Program-made: the position numbers and the translations under genes
Shown: positions 6,914 through 15,838 of the stretch, one piece after another
Layout: each line of letters starts with the position of its first letter
How positions within the stretch are numbered: position 1 is the stretch's first letter
DNA from: Pseudomonas ceruminis
GTDB taxonomy: Bacteria; Pseudomonadota; Gammaproteobacteria; Pseudomonadales; Pseudomonadaceae
Length of the DNA stretch: 64,000 nt
NCBI RefSeq assembly: GCF_021602025.1
Contig: NZ_BQHW01000003.1
Span: 124,001-188,000, forward strand
Reading direction: 5' to 3'
The notes under the pieces: generated by a model
Seen by the model: the letters and a program-made list of their open reading frames with translations, nothing else
What the model was told of the DNA's origin: nothing
Databases searched by the model: none

Positions 6914-9538
6914 GTGGCAAGCATACGTTCGGAGTACCACCGGTTCCTGGCGCACTTGACGCAGCGGCACGTGCACGACGACGTGCGCCGGCTGGCGCAC
7001 CTGGTGCTCGATCACCTGCAGCCACTGGCCGAGGTCGGTGCTGCACGCCGGGGGCGCTCCACGCGCTTGGCGCCGCTGGCCATCGCGCATCTGGCGCAGA
7101 TGCCTGTCGCCTACGACGGGGACGCGCGCGGCCCCGAAAACGGGCCGGCGCTCGGGCGACTGCACCAGCTCGAAGTCGGGCCGTTTCGAGGATTCATGCG
7201 GCAGGAGACGTTCGACCTCAGCCATGACATCACCTTGGTCTACGGTGCCAACGGCACCGGCAAGAGCAGCTTCTGCGAAGCCTTGGAAGTGGCGATGCTC
7301 GGTTCGATCAGCGAAGCGCAGGCCAAGCGGGTCGACCAGCGGACGTACTGCAACAACGCTCGCCTGCGCCGCCACATCGCGCCAGTCCTGTCGTCTACGG
7401 CGGCGGGCGAGGCGCAGGCCGTCCAGCCCGACGAAGCTGAGTATCGCTTCTGCTTCATCGAGAAGAACCGCCTCGACGATTTCGCCCGAATCGCCGCGCG
7501 GACCCCGAGCGATCAGCGCCAGCTCATCGCCACCCTGTTCGGCGTGGACCAGTTCAGCGAGTTCGTGCGCGGCTTCAACCCCTCGCTCGATCAGGACCTG
7601 ATGCTTGCCGGCGTGCAGGCGGCGCAGCTGGCGCAGCGTCGCCTGCAGTTGGCGAACTCCGAACAGACCATCGCCGCCTACCCGCAGAAGATCGCAGCGG
7701 TCGAGGGCCTGGAACAAGCTTTGGCGCAGCGCATGTCACCTGGCGCGACCTATCAAACCTGCGTGGACTGGCTGCTGGGTACGCCGCAGCAGCAAGGACG
7801 GCTACCGTATGTCCAGGCTCAGCTGGACGCCAACCCGCCTGCCATTCACGAGGTGACCCAGGCCCGCCTGCAAGCGTTGCTGGCAGAGGCCTACCGCGTC
7901 CAGGGACTGTGGCAAGCGTCTTCCGCGCAACTCGCGGCCCGCGCCGGCGAGGTGTCGTACGCGAAGCTCTACGAGGCCGTGCAAGCGTTGGCGGACGGGG
8001 CGACCGCGTGTCCGGCATGTGGAACCGAACTGGCCGCCGTGGCGCAGGACCCGTTCGCCAGGGCGCGAATGGGCCTGGAGCAGCTCGCGCAACTGGCCGT
8101 CCTGCAGCAGCAGGAGGCCGGGCATCGGACGCAGTTGAGCGAGGCGGTCCGAGCGCTGTGTGACGAAATGCGCCGCGTGGTGGCGGCGGCTGGGGTCGCT
8201 TGTCCTGCCGAATCGCAGGCCGCGGGCCTGCCACTGCTGCCTCCCACGTCGGCGGGCAATTGGCTCGGCGGCGGGGTGAATGGGGACCAGCGCGCCTGGC
8301 AAGCCCTCTTACGGATCGCACAGATCATCGAAGGCTTCGACGCGCAGGCGCGCGACGTGAATGCCCAGCGCGGCGCGATGGCCCAGGAGCGGGACCGCCT
8401 GCAACAGCATCAGCTGGAGATCGAACGGCTGCGGACCATGCGCACGACTGCGGATCAGGAGCTGGCGGCCGCCCGCCAAACCGTGGCCCAATTCGACGAC
8501 GCGAACCGCGGCCTGATCCAGGCGGCCACGGACGAAATGCCGGTGGTGGTGCACCATCAGCGGGTCAAGGCCGCCTACGACGGCTTCCTGCCCGAGATTC
8601 AGGCATACCTGACCGCTCTGCCGGGGGTTCTGCTACAGGGGCTGGGAGACCAAGCCCGCCATCTCTACAACGCATTCAACCGGGCCGATCCGCCCGGCGA
8701 TCTGCTGCACGCGCTGTGGTTGCCCGTGGCCGAGAACGGCAAGATCGAGGTGGAGTTCGCCGGCGAGCCGGGCGCGCGCTACGACGCGTTGATCGTCTTC
8801 AGCGAAGGGCACATCAAATGCCTGGGCCTGGCGATTCTGCTTGCCAAGAACCTCGCGCAGGGCTGCCCCGTGGTCATATTCGATGACGTCGTCAACGCGA
8901 TCGACGACGACCATCGCGATGGCATCTGGCGTACCTTCTTCGAGGACGGTTTGCTCCACGGCAAGCAGGTTATCCTCACCTCGCACGCAGAGGAGTTCCT
9001 GCACCGCATCCAGCAGGAGTTGGGCGTGCGCCGCGCCGCGGCCATTAAGCGCTACAAGTTTCTCCCGCATCAGGGAGAGCACGAACTGCGGGTCGACAGC
9101 GACCCGCCAGCGAAGAACTATGTTCTTCTGGCCCAGCAGGCGTTGGCGGCTGACGAGAAACGCGAGGCACTGCGTCAGGCCCGGCCGGCGCTGGAGAGTC
9201 TGACGGACCGCCTGTGGACGTGGCTGGGTCGGCGGGCGGACGGCCGGATCGACATCAAGCTGAGCGGGCCCCGCGCGCCTTGGGAGCTGAACAATAAATG
9301 CACCAAGTTGCGGTCGGCCGTCGAGCGTATCGCGGCGCAACATGCGGGTGCGCCGGATGCCGTAGGGGCGTTGGTCCGGCTGCTCAATGTCAGCGGTACG
9401 AGTATTGAATGGGGTTACCTCAATAGCGGTGTGCACGACGCTCAGCGCGATCATGAGTTTGATCGGGCGACGGTAAGAACGGTCGTCGAGGCGGTTACGG
9501 CGTTGGATGCTGCTCTTGATACCCTGCAGAACCGATGA
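6914..9538 (+). CDS. Rad50/SbcC-like AAA ATPase, CBASS-associated
   Basis: An 874-residue SMC-type ATPase. Walker A (YGANGTGKSS) is near residue 112. A long region of heptad character contains a CPACG motif about midway (near residue 363) that resembles a zinc hook, and a C-terminal Walker B (VVIFDDVVNAIDDD) is followed by a TSHAEEF switch motif. There is no nuclease domain, so it would need a partner or act as a DNA sensor. The GTG start at 6914 lies 9 bp after the nucC stop with GAGGGG upstream, indicating co-transcription. Its role next to CBASS is not established: it could be an accessory or an independent defence gene. Confidence 0.8.
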   Translation: MASIRSEYHRFLAHLTQRHVHDDVRRLAHLVLDHLQPLAEVGAARRGRSTRLAPLAIAHLAQMPVAYDGDARGPENGPALGRLHQLEVGPFRGFMRQETFDLSHDITLVYGANGTGKSSFCEALEVAMLGSISEAQAKRVDQRTYCNNARLRRHIAPVLSSTAAGEAQAVQPDEAEYRFCFIEKNRLDDFARIAARTPSDQRQLIATLFGVDQFSEFVRGFNPSLDQDLMLAGVQAAQLAQRRLQLANSEQTIAAYPQKIAAVEGLEQALAQRMSPGATYQTCVDWLLGTPQQQGRLPYVQAQLDANPPAIHEVTQARLQALLAEAYRVQGLWQASSAQLAARAGEVSYAKLYEAVQALADGATACPACGTELAAVAQDPFARARMGLEQLAQLAVLQQQEAGHRTQLSEAVRALCDEMRRVVAAAGVACPAESQAAGLPLLPPTSAGNWLGGGVNGDQRAWQALLRIAQIIEGFDAQARDVNAQRGAMAQERDRLQQHQLEIERLRTMRTTADQELAAARQTVAQFDDANRGLIQAATDEMPVVVHHQRVKAAYDGFLPEIQAYLTALPGVLLQGLGDQARHLYNAFNRADPPGDLLHALWLPVAENGKIEVEFAGEPGARYDALIVFSEGHIKCLGLAILLAKNLAQGCPVVIFDDVVNAIDDDHRDGIWRTFFEDGLLHGKQVILTSHAEEFLHRIQQELGVRRAAAIKRYKFLPHQGEHELRVDSDPPAKNYVLLAQQALAADEKREALRQARPALESLTDRLWTWLGRRADGRIDIKLSGPRAPWELNNKCTKLRSAVERIAAQHAGAPDAVGALVRLLNVSGTSIEWGYLNSGVHDAQRDHEFDRATVRTVVEAVTALDAALDTLQNR

Positions 9539-9544
9539 ACGGCA

Positions 9545-9564
9545 CACGGCTTTGCAGAGCCGTG
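9545..9564 (+). terminator. Hairpin after the CBASS operon
   Basis: Inverted repeat CACGGCT...AGCCGTG with a short loop, starting 7 bp after the ATPase stop. There is no strong T-tract, so it may act in both directions between the convergent CBASS and conjugation genes. Confidence 0.45.
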
Positions 9565-9578
9565 CCGCCCGTGTCACC

Positions 9579-10328
9579 TCATAAGTACTTCTTGAAGCTG
9601 CCTGCGGTCAGGCTGACTGCCATCCCCAGCAACGCCGCGCTGGGCAGCAGGATGACCAGAGGATGCACCGATATGGGCAGAGCGAGATAGGTGACCCAAG
9701 GCAGCACGGCCAACGGCATCAGGCTGGCCTTCGCGCGGTGGTAGATGAAGCCGGATTCGCGGCCCGCGCCGAACCGGCGCACATCCCGTCGCACCAGGCC
9801 GTCAATCAGGCCGACGAATGCCGCCGTGAGGATCAGCGGCAGCGTGAGCACCAGGACCAGCAGGCGCACCAGGAAGGTGAGCGTCGTGAAGGCCGCAGCG
9901 ATCAGGTAGCTTTCGGCCCAGACATAGACTTGGCTGATGTAGTAGCGGAAGTTGCGGCTCTGCCCGTGGCTGGGCGCGCGGACGCGCTCGGCGGTCTGGC
10001 TCATGCGCTCCAGCAACCCCGAGCGCACGAACACCCACTCGTACCCGGTATCCACCAACTCGTGCGCCGTGCGCCCGGGCTCCTGTACCACCACGCTGCG
10101 CGTGAAGTGGTTGGACAGGTGCCCGAGTTCGTACCGCAGCATCTGCTGGGAGTGGCGCCAGCCCTGGTCCTTCCAGAACAGGTGCATGCCGGCGCACTCC
10201 ACCACGATCGAGAACAGCAGCGAGCCAATGAGCACCCCGAGCAGCCGGAACGGTAAGGTGATGGTGCCGACGATCAAGCCTTGGCGATGGTTCTGCTCCC
10301 GCTGCGCGGTCGAGGCGGCATCCTTCAT
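9579..10328 (-). CDS. ICE conjugation membrane protein, TIGR03747 family
   Basis: A 249-residue polytopic inner-membrane protein: one segment near residues 22-42, a soluble stretch, and three to four more hydrophobic segments in the C-terminal half. The ATG at 10328 overlaps the traD stop by 4 bp; the upstream extension of the frame is antisense-like, low-complexity coding and was rejected. In this ICE family the gene directly follows traD and normally precedes the RAQPRD gene. Here the CBASS island has been inserted after it. Confidence 0.85.
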   Translation of the reverse strand: MKDAASTAQREQNHRQGLIVGTITLPFRLLGVLIGSLLFSIVVECAGMHLFWKDQGWRHSQQMLRYELGHLSNHFTRSVVVQEPGRTAHELVDTGYEWVFVRSGLLERMSQTAERVRAPSHGQSRNFRYYISQVYVWAESYLIAAAFTTLTFLVRLLVLVLTLPLILTAAFVGLIDGLVRRDVRRFGAGRESGFIYHRAKASLMPLAVLPWVTYLALPISVHPLVILLPSAALLGMAVSLTAGSFKKYL

Positions 10329-12517
10329 GGCACGGCCTCGTTGCCCGCGCCATCGTCGGCGCCGGTGGCCACCGCGCCGGGCTCGGCCGCAGCGGCATCG
10401 TCCAGCAGGTCGTCGGGCAAGGCCGCATCCTGCAAGGCCGACGAGCTGGTGAACTCCCACCACTGCGTGGCCTCGCTGTAGCTCTGGCGCATGTACCCGG
10501 CCAGTTGCTGCAGGTCCGCCGGCATCACTTCATCCGGGTCCGGCGCCGGCAGCGGCATACGCACCTTCCAGAGCTGGCCGCCCTGCAGCAGCGCGAAGCA
10601 CTGGCCCTTGGGCAGGCCGACGACGTGTGACGGCTCGATCATCGGCACGCTGGCCATGCTGATGCGGTCCTGGGTGTTCGACGTGAAATCCGTCGCGCCG
10701 CGGATGTCTGAGCTGTCCGTCGCGCCCGAGACGATGGTGGTTGTATAGACCTCGACCTTCGGCAACTGCCTCGTCAGCAGTTCCGCGGTGGCCGTCTCGC
10801 GCACGCGCAACATGAATAAATTGTTGAAATTCCCGATCACTTGGCCGGCCTTCGCGCGATTTCCGATGCGGGCCTCGATGTCCGAGAGCGTCTGCGTGTA
10901 CGCCGTGACTTGCAGGCCGGCACCGCCGCCCTTGTTGATGAGCGGGATGAATTCATCGCCCATCAGTTCATTGAATTCGTCCGCGTGCACGTTGATCGGC
11001 ACGCGAGCGCCAGCCACTGCGCCGGGCAGGCCATCGTCGATTCCGTGCTTGTAGATGTGTCCGGCCACCGAAACCAGGTCGGAGAACATGGAATTGCCGA
11101 CCGCTGCGGCGACCTCGGCGTCGGACAGCGCGTCCAGGCCCACGTAGACGACGGCGCGCTTTCGGATGACCTGCATCCAATCGAAGATCGGGCGCGGGTC
11201 GGCCAGGTCGGAATAATTCGGGGCCAGAAGCTGGGAAATCTTCCCGCTGGTGAGCTTCTCCAGCAGCGGCAGCAGGCTGGCGACGATCTTGTCGAAGTAC
11301 GTCTTGTCGTAGCGGACGGCAGAGCGCAGGCCGTCCAGCACCGGGTCGTAGTTGCGGGCCTGGGAGAGGTACTGCTCCAGCGCCACCACGCGCTTCTCGC
11401 GCCCGATCATGTTGCGCGGGATGTTCTTCTCATTGAGCTTGGCCTCGATCTGAACGATCACCTCCCAGGCCTTGGGCTCCGTCTTGGCAAAGTAGTGCTG
11501 GGCGTACTCGATGAACAGCGCGTCGATGTTGATGACGTGCCGCTGGATCAGCATGTAGTCCGGGCGCTGCCCCAGTTCCACCAGGGCGCGGGCGATGATG
11601 TTGACGAAGCGCCACGCGAACTCCCTGAAGGCTGCGCTGTTGCCTTCGCCGGAGAGCTGGCCCGCGATGCGGGTGGCGACTTCCGAGATGCGACCGAAGC
11701 GGCCTACGGCGTTGTAGCGCGCGGAAATGTCCGGCCAGCCCAAATGGAAGACATAGAACTCGCCTTCGCGGCCCGCGCGCTTGGCCTCGACATACATCCG
11801 CTTCAGGAGATCGGCATCTCCTTTGGGGTCGATGAAGATCACGACCTCGTGCTCGCCCGCAGAGTTCGTGCGCCGGATGTCCTGCGTGACGAACAACTCG
11901 GCCAACCGGGTCTTGCCCACGCGCGTGGTGCCCAGTACCAGCGAGTGCCCGACGCGCTCGCCCAGCGGCAGGCTGACGTCCACCTCCTCCGGTTCGATTC
12001 CGTGCAGGCGCGGCAGGCCGCCCACTGGCGGCAGCGGCCGCACCGGGTTGCAAGGTACGTCCCAGCCGGTGAGTTTCGACAGCCGGGACAGCGGGAACGG
12101 CGCGAACTCCAGCCGTTCCTCCAGCCTGCGCGCCAGCCGATAGGCCGGCGTCGGCTCGACGTAGCGCCGAAACTCCGGCCGGTACGTCTGCATGAGCCTA
12201 TGGGTGTGTTTCTGCTCCCACAGGAACCCGCGCCCCACGAACAGACGCTGCTGGCTGACCGGCACGTCCTTGCTGGTCATCACGTACCGAGGCAACCTGC
12301 GGATGTTGCGCCGGTAGCGCAGGATGACGCGGGCATCGCGGTAGCGGATCGCGCCATAGGCCCCGAACGCCAGCGCGCTGCCGACGCCCATGGCGGGGCT
12401 CAGCGCGAGCGACCACGAGGCCACCAGGGACAGAAACGCGGCGCCTGCACACGCCGCGACGGTATATAGCTCCACCGCTGGGCGAAGCAGAACCTCGACC
12501 GGCTGTTTCCCCGACAT
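10325..12517 (-). CDS. traD: Conjugative coupling factor TraD (SXT/TOL subfamily)
   Basis: A 730-residue type IV coupling protein, the hexameric ATPase that hands relaxase-bound DNA to the secretion channel. Two N-terminal membrane helices (about residues 16-55) are followed by Walker A GTTRVGKTRL (near residue 193), Walker B VVIFIDPKGDA and VNVHADEFNE, and a long C-terminal variable tail rich in Ala and Asp. It overlaps TIGR03747 by 4 bp and sits 4 bp after the TIGR03765 gene. Confidence 0.92.
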   Translation of the reverse strand: MSGKQPVEVLLRPAVELYTVAACAGAAFLSLVASWSLALSPAMGVGSALAFGAYGAIRYRDARVILRYRRNIRRLPRYVMTSKDVPVSQQRLFVGRGFLWEQKHTHRLMQTYRPEFRRYVEPTPAYRLARRLEERLEFAPFPLSRLSKLTGWDVPCNPVRPLPPVGGLPRLHGIEPEEVDVSLPLGERVGHSLVLGTTRVGKTRLAELFVTQDIRRTNSAGEHEVVIFIDPKGDADLLKRMYVEAKRAGREGEFYVFHLGWPDISARYNAVGRFGRISEVATRIAGQLSGEGNSAAFREFAWRFVNIIARALVELGQRPDYMLIQRHVINIDALFIEYAQHYFAKTEPKAWEVIVQIEAKLNEKNIPRNMIGREKRVVALEQYLSQARNYDPVLDGLRSAVRYDKTYFDKIVASLLPLLEKLTSGKISQLLAPNYSDLADPRPIFDWMQVIRKRAVVYVGLDALSDAEVAAAVGNSMFSDLVSVAGHIYKHGIDDGLPGAVAGARVPINVHADEFNELMGDEFIPLINKGGGAGLQVTAYTQTLSDIEARIGNRAKAGQVIGNFNNLFMLRVRETATAELLTRQLPKVEVYTTTIVSGATDSSDIRGATDFTSNTQDRISMASVPMIEPSHVVGLPKGQCFALLQGGQLWKVRMPLPAPDPDEVMPADLQQLAGYMRQSYSEATQWWEFTSSSALQDAALPDDLLDDAAAAEPGAVATGADDGAGNEAVP

Positions 12518-12521
12518 GGCT

Positions 12522-13070
12522 TCATTGCTCGATGCCGGTGGCCGTGATCAGCGCCGGGTAGTGCCGCAGGCCCAGGCGCTCGGCCAGGTCGTCGCCGGAC
12601 ACGGGCGCGAGGGGCACGCCATGCACCAGGGCGCGCAGCCGCGCCAGGCCTTGCACGGTCTCGACGTTGACCACCAGACCGACCGCGCCGCGCTCGCGCA
12701 ATGAGGCTGCATGGCGGCGCAACCAGGCCTGGGAAGTCTCGTCGTCGCCCACGACCACGAAGGGACGCAGGCCCGGCGCCTCGATCACCCGCCGCGCGAC
12801 GGTGCCGGACGTGAGCTTGGCGCTGCGCACCGGCAGCATCGCGGCCTCGTCCGCCGGTGTGGCAGGGATCTGAGGCGTCAGGATGGGCGACCGGGCCGGC
12901 GCGTTGGCGCGCGGCTGAAGGTTCAGGGCTTCGTAGTACGGCAGCGCCGACGTGCCGCCACGGTCTTCGACCACGATCAGCGGCTCGCCGGCACGCGAGG
13001 CCAGCGGCAGACCCGCCAACAGCACGAGCAGGCCTTTCGCCGCGAGATGAGCCAGATGGGATTTCGTCAT
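12522..13070 (-). CDS. ICE conjugation protein, TIGR03765 (PFL_4695) family
   Basis: A 182-residue exported protein with a signal peptide (about 26 residues). The periplasmic domain carries FVVVGDDETSQAWL and a C-terminal LGLRHYPALITATGIEQ segment like those of the integrating-element family. This may be a thioredoxin- or TrbC/TraW-like fold, but no cysteines are present. It overlaps the transglycosylase gene by 4 bp. Part of the pilL-to-traD operon. Confidence 0.82.
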   Translation of the reverse strand: MTKSHLAHLAAKGLLVLLAGLPLASRAGEPLIVVEDRGGTSALPYYEALNLQPRANAPARSPILTPQIPATPADEAAMLPVRSAKLTSGTVARRVIEAPGLRPFVVVGDDETSQAWLRRHAASLRERGAVGLVVNVETVQGLARLRALVHGVPLAPVSGDDLAERLGLRHYPALITATGIEQ

Positions 13071-13657
13071 GGTGAGGTCTCCTGGCGCGCGGCGAGGACC
13101 GCCGGGGTTGAGCGCGTGCCTTGCACGCGCGCGAGGTGGCGCGACACGCTGCGTCGATAGCGGGCGGCGGGCTCGCCTCCCGCGGGGCGGTGGTAACGGC
13201 CGATCGCCACCAACCAATCCTCCCCGGGGCTGTGCTGCTCTTTCAGGATCTCGGCGGCGATGGCGAGGTTGCGGTACGGGTCAAGCAGGTCGCACGCGGT
13301 GCTGTAGCGCTGCTGGTGGTAGCCGAGGTTGATCTGGCCCAGGCCCGCGTCGATGCGCGTGTGCGGCGTGGAGCGCATCGCCTGGTGCAAACCGGCACAG
13401 GCGTCGGATCGGGTCGCGTAGCGGCGCGACTGGCCGGCGACGTTGAGGGACCACGGCCACGGGACGATGCGCCCGTTGCGCCGGATGCCGCTCTCTTGCA
13501 GGGCTACGGCATAGAGCACCGTCGAGGGAATGCCCGCGCGCTGGGCGGCAAGCTGATAGGCCGGTGGTGGAACTTCCTGGGCCTGGGCAACGAAGGCGCA
13601 AAGGCCAGCAACGAGTACCAGTGCGCGCAACGGCGCCGTCAGGGTTGGCGTTGCCAT
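13067..13657 (-). CDS. Lytic transglycosylase of the conjugation apparatus
   Basis: A 196-residue SLT-family enzyme with signal peptide (cleavage after AQA near residue 27). The catalytic Glu is in VALQESG. The second conserved block reads DAGLGQINLGYH, and an aromatic AIGRYHRP block follows. It opens local gaps in peptidoglycan so the secretion channel can cross. The first 19 bp overlap the end of the TIGR03759 gene, and the start codon is consistent with coupled translation. Confidence 0.88.
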   Translation of the reverse strand: MATPTLTAPLRALVLVAGLCAFVAQAQEVPPPAYQLAAQRAGIPSTVLYAVALQESGIRRNGRIVPWPWSLNVAGQSRRYATRSDACAGLHQAMRSTPHTRIDAGLGQINLGYHQQRYSTACDLLDPYRNLAIAAEILKEQHSPGEDWLVAIGRYHRPAGGEPAARYRRSVSRHLARVQGTRSTPAVLAARQETSP

Positions 13658-14364
13658 TGGCCATTCACCTCGCGCACGACCGCAGGCAAATCGCCGGGCA
13701 GGCCCAGCGACAGCCAGCGGCCGCCGTCATGGTTGAGAGTGATGCTGCCGCTGCGCACCCGTGCGGGGTCGATCTGTGCGCGCTTGGCCCAGTCGCGGAT
13801 GCGCGCGTCGTCCTGGCGGCTGCCGACCATGTACAGGTCGAACTCGGCCCCCGAGGATTGCAGGCGCTGCACGAGCTGTCCGCAGGCTGCGCAGCCGTCC
13901 TTGACGAATACCGCCGTGCGGCCGCTGCCGCGCGTGGCTCCGGCGACCGGTTTGTCGTCCGGCAAGTTCACCCGCTGCATGCCGGGGTTCAGGCGCTGCC
14001 AGGCCTCGTCGTAGGCCCTCTGGTAGGCGAGCAGCTTCTCGACGCGGCGCGCCTCAACCTGCACCTGCAGCTCTGCGTAGCGGCGCCTTTCCTCGTCGGT
14101 GCGGGCTTCGATGCCCAGGGCCGACAACGGGTCCAGATTGGGCGAGTAGATGCCCAGCGGCCCGTCCATCAGTTCGCGGTAGCGCGCCCACTCCTGCGGT
14201 TGCAGGCCCCAGTCGCTCGCCACCCGGTCGTCCAGAACGCGAGCGGCCAGCGAGCGCTCCTGGCTCTGCGCATTGCGGACGGGAGCCGCAGGCGGCTGCT
14301 GCGCCAAGGCGGGCCACTGGGCGGACGCCAGCAGGAGCGCGGAAAGGATGATCGGCGGCTTCAT
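13639..14364 (-). CDS. ICE conjugation protein, TIGR03759 (PFL_4693) family
   Basis: A 241-residue exported protein: a signal peptide of about 21 residues, a helical middle part, then a C-terminal domain with DGCAACGQLV. The CxxC-type motif is characteristic of thioredoxin-fold proteins, suggesting a disulfide isomerase or scaffold acting on other secretion subunits. It is followed by an overlapping transglycosylase gene. Confidence 0.82.
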   Translation of the reverse strand: MKPPIILSALLLASAQWPALAQQPPAAPVRNAQSQERSLAARVLDDRVASDWGLQPQEWARYRELMDGPLGIYSPNLDPLSALGIEARTDEERRRYAELQVQVEARRVEKLLAYQRAYDEAWQRLNPGMQRVNLPDDKPVAGATRGSGRTAVFVKDGCAACGQLVQRLQSSGAEFDLYMVGSRQDDARIRDWAKRAQIDPARVRSGSITLNHDGGRWLSLGLPGDLPAVVREVNGQWQRQP

Positions 14365-14378
14365 GCGCTGTACTCCAG

Positions 14379-15020
14379 TCAGGGAATCGCCATGCGACGG
14401 GTCTGGTCGCCGGTCTGGAACAGCGCGGTGTTGCCCTCGACCGCCTGCAAGCGCCACGGGCCGACCGCATCACCTGGCAGCAGCACCTGAAGTTGGTCGG
14501 GCGTGAAGTCGCCACTGCTGGGCGCGACAGACACGCTGCGCTCGCCGGCGCGCAGTTCGGCACCGACGACCCGGAACGGCAGCGGCGGAGGTTCGGGCTT
14601 GGCGGATGACTTGCTCGGTGCGCGCGGCTGGGCGGGTACTGCGGCGCGTGCGGTGGTCTGGCGCGCCTTGACCTGCTCGACTTCGGCGCGCAGTGCCTGA
14701 AGGTCGTCGGCAGCGGCATAGGCGCTCAGCGATTTCTCGACCTGGGCCGCGCGTGCTTCCAGGATTTGGCGGGTGTCTTTGAGGTCTGCCGCCGTGGCAA
14801 CGGCCGGCCGCTGCTGGATGGCCTCGACGGTCTCGGCCAGGCCTGTCGCCTGCGCTTCGAGGCGTTGCAGCCGGGAATCGAGGCGATCCTGGTCGGCTTG
14901 GTCGTTCATGGCCTGGTAGCCCAGGGCCAAGAGGACACTGAGGCCAAGCAGCCAGAGCCACATCAGGCTCTGCACCACCACGGCGGCGGTTGAACGCTGG
15001 GCGGATTGCGGAGCGTTCAT
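14379..15020 (-). CDS. Single-pass membrane coiled-coil protein of the conjugation operon
   Basis: A 213-residue protein with one N-terminal membrane helix (about residues 15-38), then a predicted coiled coil up to about residue 120, a Pro/Lys/Ala linker and a small C-terminal beta domain. The layout resembles PilO/PilP-like alignment proteins of type IV pili, which fits its place next to a PilL-like lipoprotein gene, with which it overlaps by 4 bp. The family could not be named with certainty. Confidence 0.65.
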   Translation of the reverse strand: MNAPQSAQRSTAAVVVQSLMWLWLLGLSVLLALGYQAMNDQADQDRLDSRLQRLEAQATGLAETVEAIQQRPAVATAADLKDTRQILEARAAQVEKSLSAYAAADDLQALRAEVEQVKARQTTARAAVPAQPRAPSKSSAKPEPPPLPFRVVGAELRAGERSVSVAPSSGDFTPDQLQVLLPGDAVGPWRLQAVEGNTALFQTGDQTRRMAIP

Positions 15021-15616
15021 GGCTGGCCTCCCGAAACTGCGGGTGCCAGCGGGAACGTCTGCACCGCCTCGATGGGGGGCGGCGCGGGTGTGTTGTCGGC
15101 GGTCATGCTCTCGCCGGGCCGCTCAAAGCAAATCTGTCGTGTGAGGTCATCCGCGTGCAGTTCCCAGGCCGGGCCAGCCAGCGTGAGCAGCGCATCGCGC
15201 AAGGTCATTGGGCCGAGGTGCAGGTGCGCCGCCGGCAGCGGCAGCGCGTACAGCTCGATCACCGCATGCGCTGTCTGGCACAGGCCGTAACCGCTGCGCT
15301 TGAGCACATGCCGCAGCCCATCGCCGACGGTGGCGCGCGCATCCTCGGGGATGGACACGTCGATGGTCTGCAACAGCAGGTCGCGCTGCGCCACCGTGGG
15401 CGCCAACTCGACCAGGGTGTAGCGGCCGTAGCGCACGACGGGGATGTACTCGGGAGCCTCGGGCTCGGACGCGGGCGAGACTTCCTCGAAGGCATCGGGT
15501 GCGTGCGGCGAAGTCGTGGTCGCGCAGCCGCTAGCCAGCACCGTCCAGAGCAGACCGAGGATTCCCGCCAGCAGGCGGCGTTCGGGGTGGTGAAACCAGG
15601 GTGGAGAGGGGCACAT
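15017..15616 (-). CDS. PilL-like lipoprotein (TIGR03748 family)
   Basis: A 199-residue lipoprotein: signal peptide with a lipobox LASGC (Cys near residue 31) and a periplasmic domain containing YGRYTLVELAP and GYGLC...LYALPLP blocks typical of PilL N-terminal domains in ICEs and PAPI-1-like islands. It is thought to line or support the outer-membrane part of the transfer pilus. It is the first gene of the minus-strand operon reaching to 9,579. The 220 bp up to the divergent Gabija genes hold the promoters of both but none could be fixed by eye. Confidence 0.75.
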   Translation of the reverse strand: MCPSPPWFHHPERRLLAGILGLLWTVLASGCATTTSPHAPDAFEEVSPASEPEAPEYIPVVRYGRYTLVELAPTVAQRDLLLQTIDVSIPEDARATVGDGLRHVLKRSGYGLCQTAHAVIELYALPLPAAHLHLGPMTLRDALLTLAGPAWELHADDLTRQICFERPGESMTADNTPAPPPIEAVQTFPLAPAVSGGQP

Positions 15617-15838
15617 AGCTCGGCGTCCTGAAACATCGAGCCCTCACCATCGCCTCTAACGCCCCGGGGCAGCAGCAAACAATGCGAACCACGCTGTGTC
15701 CGATTTGCCGGCAGCGGTCTAGTCGAACAAAAGCGGCCTTGAGGGGGCCGTAACGGAAAAGCTCAGTCGCGGTCGGCGGATGGAGGCCGGCTGCTTGACT
15801 GCTACTATTTGTTAAAACACCAGTGGACGGGGGCGTAA

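Noticed and set aside
5936-7717. A 593-codon minus-strand frame across nucC and the ATPase gene
   Set aside because: Antisense to two recognisable genes with intact motifs; its product has no domain.
10841-12469. A 542-codon plus-strand frame opposite traD
   Set aside because: Codon-phase shadow of traD; no ribosome site, no recognisable domain.
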